This document shows positions 1-5,132 of a stretch of 6,295 nt of DNA, piece after piece. The stretch is from NCBI GenBank assembly GCA_947483545.1, contig CANKNP010000303.1, positions 1 to 6,295 of the forward strand, read 5' to 3'. The translations under genes were made by a program, and so were the position numbers. Origin of the DNA: Deltaproteobacteria bacterium. GTDB lineage: Bacteria > Myxococcota > UBA796 > SXON01. The first letter of the stretch is position 1. Each line of letters opens with the position of its first letter. The notes under the pieces were generated by a model. It was given only the letters and a program-made list of their open reading frames with translations. It ran no database searches and was not told the origin of the DNA.

Positions 1-99
1 AAGTCCCTGGAAAGACGTGACTCGGAGCCGGGCTGGCCCCGAACCGCACCGTTCCAGGTGGAAGGCGGCGGGCCCGGCGTCTTCGACGGACCGTCGCAT
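1..99 (-). CDS. 5' end of a truncated gene, possibly VgrG-like (T6SS/phage tail spike)
   Basis: An open frame on the minus strand starts at an ATG at 99-97 and runs off the left edge after 33 codons. The frame is closed upstream by a TGA at 183-181 and has no other ATG, GTG or TTG start, so this ATG is the only usual start in it. The visible end, with FHLE at about residues 13-16 and RLRVTSFQGL at residues 24-33, resembles the opening strands of VgrG and related tail-spike proteins, which often begin with a short beta strand followed by an R-V-x-x-F-x-G pattern. That resemblance comes from memory of the family and rests on about 20 residues. GGTGGA lies directly against the ATG, which is closer than a good ribosome binding site. 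GC at third codon positions is high, about three quarters. It could be an unrelated or spurious frame. Confidence 0.35.
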   Translation of the reverse strand, partial: MRRSVEDAGPAAFHLERCGSGPARLRVTSFQGL

Positions 100-119
100 T
101 CCACCGGTAGGAACGGTGC
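46..119. other. 17-bp interrupted inverted repeat spanning the start codon of the left-edge gene
   Basis: The arm at 46-55 (GCACCGTTCC) is the exact reverse complement of 110-119, and 57-63 (GGTGGAA) is the exact reverse complement of 99-105. The two stems are separated by an internal bulge (A56 against 106-109). The enclosed 64-98 holds a further perfect 13-nt palindrome at 84-96, with six-base arms around a single A. In a minus-strand transcript, the outer stem would pair the ribosome-binding region and the first base of the ATG at 99-97 with codons further into the gene. Regulation of translation is an inference. The structure could also mean that this stretch is non-coding. Confidence 0.55.
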
Positions 120-130
120 AAAGAGACCGT

Positions 131-166
131 CGATCCGCGTGCGAGGTTCGCCAAGCGCGCGGATCG
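131..166. other. Hairpin, 12-bp stem with 12-nt loop
   Basis: Positions 131-142 (CGATCCGCGTGC) pair with 155-166 (GCGCGCGGATCG) over 12 positions, with one T-G pair in the plus-strand reading, around a 12-nt loop at 143-154. The stem is GC-rich. No T-run follows on either strand, so it is not a classical intrinsic terminator. On the minus strand it lies between the acetyltransferase stop and the left-edge start, so it could be part of a 5' leader or a stabilising 3' structure. No known RNA family was recognised. Confidence 0.45.
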
Positions 167-186
167 GCGGCCCAAGGCCGTCACAC

Positions 187-237
187 ATCGAACATAACTG
201 AGGGGCTCAGAATTGTTCGATGGTCACCGAAGCGAGC
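187..237. repeat. 51-bp direct repeat, copy 1, with imperfect palindromic core
   Basis: The first 33 bases (187-219) are identical to 262-294, and the remaining 18 differ from copy 2 at five positions. The core is an imperfect dyad: TCGAACA at 188-194 pairs with TGTTCGA at 214-220, a 3x3 mismatch follows, then CTGA at 198-201 pairs with TCAG at 207-210 around a GGGGC loop. The core is clearly AT-richer than the surrounding DNA. The copies are 75 bp apart, start to start. It could be a REP-like intergenic element, a pair of protein-binding sites, or a repeated RNA hairpin. Confidence 0.8.
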
Positions 238-261
238 AGATGGCCGTCCCGCCAGGTTCGG

Positions 262-312
262 ATCGAACATAACTGAGGGGCTCAGAATTGTTCGGTGGGG
301 ACCGAGGCGGGC
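262..312. repeat. 51-bp direct repeat, copy 2, just downstream of the acetyltransferase stop
   Basis: This is the second copy of the repeat, with the same dyad core at 263-295. In this copy the outermost base is G instead of A. It ends two bases before the complement of the acetyltransferase stop codon (315-317), so a transcript of that gene would carry both hairpins in its 3' untranslated region. No T-tract follows in the minus direction, so an intrinsic terminator is not supported, although 3'-end protection or a weak, factor-dependent stop remains possible. Confidence 0.8.
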
Positions 313-314
313 GA

Positions 315-1442
315 TCAGAACGTGTCCGCGCACCAGGGGAGCGGCGCGCGGAAGAGCGTTCCGATCCCCCCAGGATCGTCGATCATCCCGATGGCAGCCA
401 GATCGTCGGGGGTATGCCACCCCGTGTACAACGACGCCAGCGCGCGGATGTGCATCGCCGTGGTCCCCTCGCCCCCACGCACCACCGTCGCGCGCCGGTC
501 TCGCACCTGGAGCTGCCAGCGCCCGGCGTTCTCGGGCATCGTCTCGTCTTGGATGTCCAGGTCTATCGCACCATCCTCGGCCCAGCCGCGCGCGGTCAAC
601 GCTCCCGGCAGGTCCACGATGCGCACCATCCACCTGTCCACGCCGACCACCTCGGTGCCGACGGCTGGGAGCAGCGTCTCCATCGGATCGGTCGGCGGTC
701 CTGGCCATTGGACGTGGTCGTTCATCGTGCCCGCGTCGGCGAGCAGGGTCCAGAGTCGTCGGGCGGCTGCGGGCGTCCGCCAGCCCCAGTCGCGCACCTT
801 CCACGGGACGTGCGGCCCCGTCGTGTCCTGCCAGATCACCGCCCAGCCTTCACCGTCCCCGACGATGTAGCTCTGGGTGACCCCGACGAAGGGGCTGTAG
901 ACACGCGCCCAGAGCCCCTCAGAACGCACGAGTTGCCCGTTTCGAACGACCCCCCAAGCCCTGACCAGGCCGGCGATCTCGGCGCCTTCGACCCGGCGAA
1001 CGGGCAATCGGCGATCGGCCAGGCCGATGGCGTCGGTCCGGATGCGGTGCTCGACGCGGGTGCCGGCCTGCTCATAGCCGACCTTGCGGTAGAGCCCGAG
1101 GGTCGAGGCGTACAACGCGGCGATCGGCAGCCCTTCCGCTCGGAACGCATCGAGCGCGGCGGCCATCATGCCCCCGGCGAGTCCCCCGCCGCGGGCTTCG
1201 GGGGCGACGGCCACCCCGGCGACGGCGGCCACGGGCACGTCGGCGCCGCACATGTGCATGGCACACCGGTAGATGCCGAAGCCGGCTTGGATCCGGGCGT
1301 CCTCGGCGACAACCCAGTGTGCGTCCATCCGACCCGTGCTCAGCTCGCACGCGGCGCGAGGGGCGTTGAACACCTCCGACATCATCTGGACGTAGGCGGG
1401 GAGTTGGGCCTGGGCGAGCGGGACGATCGGGGCGCGTTGCAT
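315..1442 (-). CDS. Eis-family GNAT N-acetyltransferase with C-terminal SCP2-like domain
   Basis: The product is a 375-residue protein of the Eis type, cytoplasmic enzymes that move an acetyl group from acetyl-CoA to amines; in mycobacteria they act on aminoglycosides and lysine side chains. The N-terminal GNAT fold occupies about residues 4-150. Its acetyl-CoA pyrophosphate-binding segment is visible as VAVAPEARGGGLAGG (77-91), with R84, G87 and A89 in the R-x-x-G-x-A pattern. A second, degenerate GNAT-like region follows (about 155-270), then an SCP2-like domain (about 275-375). Y118, in LYRKVGYE, lies where the catalytic Tyr (Y126 of M. tuberculosis Eis) is expected. The protein ends in Phe375, and in Eis the C-terminal Phe carboxylate serves as the general base, so the active site looks intact. 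The ATG is 21 bp after the stop of the PAS/receiver gene, with GGGG a few bases upstream as a possible ribosome binding site, so the two are probably co-transcribed. The natural substrate cannot be read from sequence. Confidence 0.88.
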   Translation of the reverse strand: MQRAPIVPLAQAQLPAYVQMMSEVFNAPRAACELSTGRMDAHWVVAEDARIQAGFGIYRCAMHMCGADVPVAAVAGVAVAPEARGGGLAGGMMAAALDAFRAEGLPIAALYASTLGLYRKVGYEQAGTRVEHRIRTDAIGLADRRLPVRRVEGAEIAGLVRAWGVVRNGQLVRSEGLWARVYSPFVGVTQSYIVGDGEGWAVIWQDTTGPHVPWKVRDWGWRTPAAARRLWTLLADAGTMNDHVQWPGPPTDPMETLLPAVGTEVVGVDRWMVRIVDLPGALTARGWAEDGAIDLDIQDETMPENAGRWQLQVRDRRATVVRGGEGTTAMHIRALASLYTGWHTPDDLAAIGMIDDPGGIGTLFRAPLPWCADTF

Positions 1443-1463
1443 GACCCCGTGCGTATCGCGAGA

Positions 1464-3833
1464 TCAGACCGGGTCGGCGTCCAGCGACTCCAGGGCCTCG
1501 ACGACGTCCATGTCGCCGGCAAGCTCTTCGAGGGGCATCATGCGTAGAAGGACGGACCGCAGCAGCGTGAAGTCCACGGGGCGGGGCACCACGATGGAGC
1601 CCTGGCTGACGAGGCGCTCACGGGTCGCGTGCCGGATGCCAGGCGGCACGATGACGAGCGAGTTCCGGTGGAGCGAGGGAGCGGCTGCGGCGAACCGCTC
1701 CAGGAGACGGATGCCGGCGCCTTCAGGGCGCGGAAAAGACAGGACGGCCGCATCAAACGCCTCGGGGCCAAGGTGGGTGAGGGCCTCGGGGATCGAGCCA
1801 AACGGGTGGACCTCATGCCGCTCCCCCAGGAAACGGTGGAGCGCACGCCGGAGCAGCTCGTCCTCTTCGACCAGGAGCACGCGGCCGCGCAGTTGGCCGG
1901 CTCGGCGGGGCACATCTGCGCTCTGTACGGACACCGTCGCTTCGGCCAACGGGAAGCTCACCTTCACGCGCGAGCCGACGCCCGAGGCGGTCTCCAGCTC
2001 CAGGTTTCCGCCCGCGAACCGCAGCGATTCCCGCGCGAGCCCCAACAAGAGCGGCGCCAAACCGGGCTGTTGTGCGAGCCAAGCCTTGTCGTTCAGGTGG
2101 GACTGCACGTCCACCGCGTAGCCGGCGCCGCTGTCTCGGATCTCGATCTGCACCCAGCCGGCTTGTAGCCTTCCATCGACCATCACCCTCGGGGAGACCG
2201 ACTCCCGACAGCTCTCGACCGCGGCGACAAGGAGCAACGCGAGCCCACGCAGCAGAGGACCCCGGGCCGCGCATGCTGCGGGGAGATCTTCGAGCGTGAG
2301 CTCCAAGGTCACGTCTGCGGAGAAGTGATGCGAGAGCAGCTCCCGCGCGGCCTCAAGCTCGCGGCCGATACGGATCGGGCCGGGCGAATCGGGCTCGGAG
2401 CGCTCGATCATCGACACGTCATCTGCGAGGGCGCTGAGCCGTTGAACGCCCTCGGCGAGGCGGTACATCACGTCGTCGAACGAGGTGTCCAGCGCGCCGA
2501 GCCGGGTGCGACGCGCGGCGATGTCGAATTCCCGCATCGTCGCCCCGGCGGCTACCAATCGGGCGAGCGCTCGCACATCCTGGAGGTGGGCGAGGATGAA
2601 GCGGTGGTCGGGCTGGAACCAGCTCACCGCGTCGAGCACGCGGCGCGCGAGACCATCGCCCAACATCGCGTAGGCCGCGCGGGTCTTGGTGCGCAGGGCC
2701 TCGCCCGCGAGCAGCTGTGCGTCGGACCGATCGACCAGGAAGAAAATGCCGCCTGCGAAGTGGGTGCCCTCTTTCAGGGCGACAGCGTCAAGATCGGCGA
2801 TCGCTTCGGTCCCGTTTGGCCGACTGATCTTGATCTGCGCCTGGTGCCGCCCGCGGGTCTCCAAGCGCTCCCGCGTCCGAGCCCACGGCTGCTCCGGGGT
2901 GAACATGACCACATCCAGGAATTGCTTCCCGACCGCCTTGCTGCTTCCGAGGCCGCCGAGACGCTCAGCAGCCCGGTTCCAGCTCTGAACGATGCCATCC
3001 GCGTCCGTCACGATCGCGGCGACGCCCACGACCTGCGCGAGGATGCGCTCGAGCTGCTCGTTGCGTGGCAGGTCCGCCGCCGACGCCGCGGAGCACACCA
3101 GCGCGACGCCCATCGTCTGGTTCCGCTCGTTCTGCACCCGGGTGCCCTGGACCCGACACTCGACGATGTCTCCGTTCTCCCGTCGTAGTCCGTGCAGGAA
3201 CACCGCCTGGCCGTCGGCGCGGAGGGTTTGGATCCAGTCCTGCATCATCAGCCGGGCGAATTCGTCTGGGAACAGGTTCGAGAGGGGGCGCTCCAGCGCC
3301 GACTTGGCGCTGTACCCGAGCAAGCTCTCCGCGGCGCCGGTCCAATGGATGATCCGCTGATCCAGATCCGCGACAATCACAGCGTCCGGTACACGCTCCA
3401 GCAGCGCGTTCTGCAACCGCACCCACTGCTCCAGCTTCCGGCGATCGGTCACGTCTTCCCCGATGACGACCAACACCCGATCCGGGGACTTGGGTGCCCC
3501 GACCAGCAGAAACTGCCATCGGATCTGACGTGCCTCGCCCGCGCGGGTGAACAACACCCACTCCACTCCCGGGGCTGAGTCTCCTGCCAGCGCCTTCCGG
3601 TGGGTTTGAAGCACGGTCTCCCGAAACGCCGCCTCCTGGTAGAGCACCCGCGTCAGGGCCTTGAGATCCGGCATTTGCTCAGGATCAAAGTCCACATGGT
3701 TGATCATCCCGCGGTTGATCGAGACGACCCGATCTTTCCCGTCGATGGTGTACACCCAGGCGTTGGTACGATCGAGGATGTCCTCAAGCGCCTGGACGGG
3801 GAGATCGGGGAGCGCGAGCCTGGGCGTGGCCAT
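1464..3833 (-). CDS. Cytosolic triple-PAS hybrid histidine-kinase-like protein with degenerate kinase and receiver motifs
   Basis: The product has 789 residues and no membrane segment. Three PAS domains lie at about 13-134, 141-255 and 258-372 (typical openings LERVPDAVIVADLDQRIIHW at 145 and AAIVTDADGIVQSWN at 272). A helical dimerisation-like region spans about 380-480, an HATPase domain about 485-632, and a receiver about 650-768. The ATPase keeps D567-S-G-A-G571 (G1) and a glycine-bearing G2-like stretch at 608-621, but the N-box reads LLLVAAVES (533-541), with Ala537 where Asn binds Mg. No HExxP-type H-box is seen; the best match, LGDGLARRV at 391-399, has Asp393 at the His position. The receiver keeps the acidic cluster E656-D658 but has Ser699 for the phosphoacceptor Asp, Pro730 for Thr/Ser and Arg751 for Lys. 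Phosphotransfer is therefore doubtful. The last 20 residues after the receiver are acidic. No good Shine-Dalgarno precedes the ATG. The acetyltransferase gene follows directly. The family is clear; the output is unknown. Confidence 0.88.
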   Translation of the reverse strand: MATPRLALPDLPVQALEDILDRTNAWVYTIDGKDRVVSINRGMINHVDFDPEQMPDLKALTRVLYQEAAFRETVLQTHRKALAGDSAPGVEWVLFTRAGEARQIRWQFLLVGAPKSPDRVLVVIGEDVTDRRKLEQWVRLQNALLERVPDAVIVADLDQRIIHWTGAAESLLGYSAKSALERPLSNLFPDEFARLMMQDWIQTLRADGQAVFLHGLRRENGDIVECRVQGTRVQNERNQTMGVALVCSAASAADLPRNEQLERILAQVVGVAAIVTDADGIVQSWNRAAERLGGLGSSKAVGKQFLDVVMFTPEQPWARTRERLETRGRHQAQIKISRPNGTEAIADLDAVALKEGTHFAGGIFFLVDRSDAQLLAGEALRTKTRAAYAMLGDGLARRVLDAVSWFQPDHRFILAHLQDVRALARLVAAGATMREFDIAARRTRLGALDTSFDDVMYRLAEGVQRLSALADDVSMIERSEPDSPGPIRIGRELEAARELLSHHFSADVTLELTLEDLPAACAARGPLLRGLALLLVAAVESCRESVSPRVMVDGRLQAGWVQIEIRDSGAGYAVDVQSHLNDKAWLAQQPGLAPLLLGLARESLRFAGGNLELETASGVGSRVKVSFPLAEATVSVQSADVPRRAGQLRGRVLLVEEDELLRRALHRFLGERHEVHPFGSIPEALTHLGPEAFDAAVLSFPRPEGAGIRLLERFAAAAPSLHRNSLVIVPPGIRHATRERLVSQGSIVVPRPVDFTLLRSVLLRMMPLEELAGDMDVVEALESLDADPV

Positions 3834-3947
3834 GTTCGCTGACTATCGAGATCGTGAGCTTGGCGCCCGGCGGCGCCCGCCCTCGCGCGGCGGGAGAATC
3901 GGCGAGGCCCTCCCGATCCTTCGCGGGTGCCAGCGATAGCTTGCGAG
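3834..3947. promoter_or_regulatory. Divergent intergenic region with mirrored CGATAG elements near both starts
   Basis: This 114-bp gap separates the divergent sensor and hexapeptide genes and must hold both promoters, or a shared one. Read outward, each start codon is preceded by CGATAG: 3843-3848 on the minus strand, nine bases before the ATG at 3833, and 3934-3939 on the plus strand, eight bases before the ATG at 3948. GATAGT and GATAGC are possible -10-like hexamers. At that spacing the transcripts would be nearly leaderless, which fits the lack of a Shine-Dalgarno at both genes. No convincing -35 is seen. A short inverted repeat, CGGGAG (3891-3896) with CTCCCG (3910-3915), lies in the gap. 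Confidence 0.35.
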
Positions 3948-5132
3948 ATGATCGCCCTCCGCATCCCAACCGGGCACCCCCTCGGGCCGTTCGGTGATCC
4001 CGTCGGCGAGACCCCGGTGCTGAACCTACCGCTTCGAACCTGTCAAGACGAAGCGCTCGCCGCCGCCGGTCTGACCTTGTCGGACCTCCCACCCGACGGC
4101 GCCCCATACCTGTGCTTCGGCGACTCGACGTGGTTCACCCCCGCGCTCCTGCGCAGTTTTTGCGCCGGCAGACCCGGACGCCTCGCCGTGGAGGACGCCG
4201 ACTTCTTGCGAGACACGGCCCCATTGCAGCCGGAACGTGGCCGGTACTTCCTGGCCATTCGGGGGGCTGGCCAGCCGCCGGGCTTTGACGGTCCGGTCCG
4301 AACGCTCGACCTTCAGCTGCGACACACCCCCGCGAAACCTCCCCACGCCGCTTTTGCGCATGCGTTCCGAGGAGATGTGGCCCTCGGACCGGCCATGGTC
4401 CATGAAGTCTGGCACTGGACCCACGTCACGCGTGTGAACCTGCTGGCGCTCGCCGCTCGGGCGGAAGAGAGCCGGGCCGTGTGGGAATCCGGCGGCTTTT
4501 TTGCCCGCGCGGGGTTGATCCTTCCCGTGTTGTGGCGCGCGAAGAGCCTCCACCCCGCGGCGTTGGCGCGAGCGCTGCTGCCCATCCCGAAGAGCGCGAA
4601 GATCCATCCCACCGCCGTGATCGAGGCATGCGTGATCGGGGAGGACGTCGAGATCGGACCGTTCGCCTGTGTACGCGGCACGGTGCTCGGCGCCGGCTGT
4701 AAGATTGACGCCTACGCCAGCTTGAACCTCGCCGTGGTCGGTGCAGGCGCGCAGGTCGGGCGAGGGGCGATGGTGAATCTTTGCGTGCTGTACGAGCGGG
4801 CGTTTGTGAGCGCCGGCGGCGGATTTCAGATGTGCGTGTTCGGACGGGACAGCTTTGTGGCGATGACCGCGATGATGCTGGATTTGTCGTTCGGGCGAAC
4901 CATCTCGGTCGAGAGCCTGGAGGGGCGCGTGGACACAGAGGGTTATTTTCTGGGCGGCGCCATCGGGCACCGGGCGAAAATCGGCGCTGGGGTGCGGATC
5001 GGGTACGGCGTGGCGGTGCCAAACGACACGCTGCTCGTGGCGCCGCCGGGAGATCTCGTCCGGCGGGTGGAGCCCGCAGCGGGGGCGGTCTGGGCCGTGG
5101 ACGGGGTGGCGAAGGCCCCTACTCGACCGTGA
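3948..5132 (+). CDS. GlmU-like protein: degenerate nucleotidyltransferase-like N-terminus plus left-handed beta-helix (hexapeptide) domain
   Basis: From the ATG at 3948 the product has 394 residues (numbering here). The C-terminal half, about 217-360, is a hexapeptide-repeat left-handed beta-helix: HPTAVIEACVIGEDVEIGPF at about 220-239, then repeats such as VLGAGCKI, VVGAGAQVGRGAMV and, near the end, IGHRAKIGAGVRIGYG. This fold is typical of acyl/acetyltransferases and sugar-nucleotide enzymes. The N-terminal half, about 1-210, resembles GlmU/sugar-1-phosphate nucleotidyltransferases in broad layout: PVLNLPLRTCQDEALAAAG at about 23-41, a GD in YLCFGDST at about 54-61, and a linker, HEVWHWTHVTRVNLLAL, like the one joining the two GlmU domains. 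The L-x-A-G-x-G-T-R-M loop that binds the nucleotide is absent. A GTG at 3927 would add seven residues; the ATG is preferred because the first strand (IALRI) starts right after it and it has the mirrored upstream CGATAG. Its substrate is unknown. It converges on the cytochrome gene and overlaps it by 14 bp. Confidence 0.85.
   Translation: MIALRIPTGHPLGPFGDPVGETPVLNLPLRTCQDEALAAAGLTLSDLPPDGAPYLCFGDSTWFTPALLRSFCAGRPGRLAVEDADFLRDTAPLQPERGRYFLAIRGAGQPPGFDGPVRTLDLQLRHTPAKPPHAAFAHAFRGDVALGPAMVHEVWHWTHVTRVNLLALAARAEESRAVWESGGFFARAGLILPVLWRAKSLHPAALARALLPIPKSAKIHPTAVIEACVIGEDVEIGPFACVRGTVLGAGCKIDAYASLNLAVVGAGAQVGRGAMVNLCVLYERAFVSAGGGFQMCVFGRDSFVAMTAMMLDLSFGRTISVESLEGRVDTEGYFLGGAIGHRAKIGAGVRIGYGVAVPNDTLLVAPPGDLVRRVEPAAGAVWAVDGVAKAPTRP

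Noticed and set aside
1..201. Plus-strand open frame from the left edge to a TGA at 199-201 as the 3' end of a gene
   Set aside because: The composition looks like GC-driven noise, with weaker third-position GC than the minus frame and no recognisable motif. It cannot be fully excluded without sequence to the left.
188..220. LexA-type SOS box or intrinsic terminator at the repeat core
   Set aside because: The GAAC and GTTC half-sites are too far apart for a LexA box, and no T-run follows the hairpin on either strand.
187..294. A minimal CRISPR (two 33-bp repeats around one 42-bp spacer)
   Set aside because: There are only two copies, similarity continues past the repeat into the supposed spacer, and no cas gene or leader is present.
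181..804. Minus-strand frame overlapping the acetyltransferase gene, with a duplicated HRTILSPSVMFD peptide
   Set aside because: It overlaps the Eis-type gene in another frame, is Arg-rich and low in complexity, and its repeat comes from the same intergenic DNA repeats.
17..1547. Long plus-strand frames at 17-880 and 288-1547 opposite the acetyltransferase gene, the first containing a repeated peptide (SNITEGLRIVRW)
   Set aside because: They are antisense shadows produced by high GC. The repeated peptide is only the translation of the two DNA repeats, and the minus-strand frame has a recognisable enzyme.
2325..3188. Plus-strand frame opposite the PAS/kinase-like gene
   Set aside because: It is an antisense shadow of a gene with clear PAS and ATPase motifs.
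3927..3947. GTG at 3927 as the start of the hexapeptide gene
   Set aside because: It lacks an upstream ribosome binding site and would add seven residues with no sign of belonging to the fold. The ATG at 3948 fits better, but the GTG remains possible.
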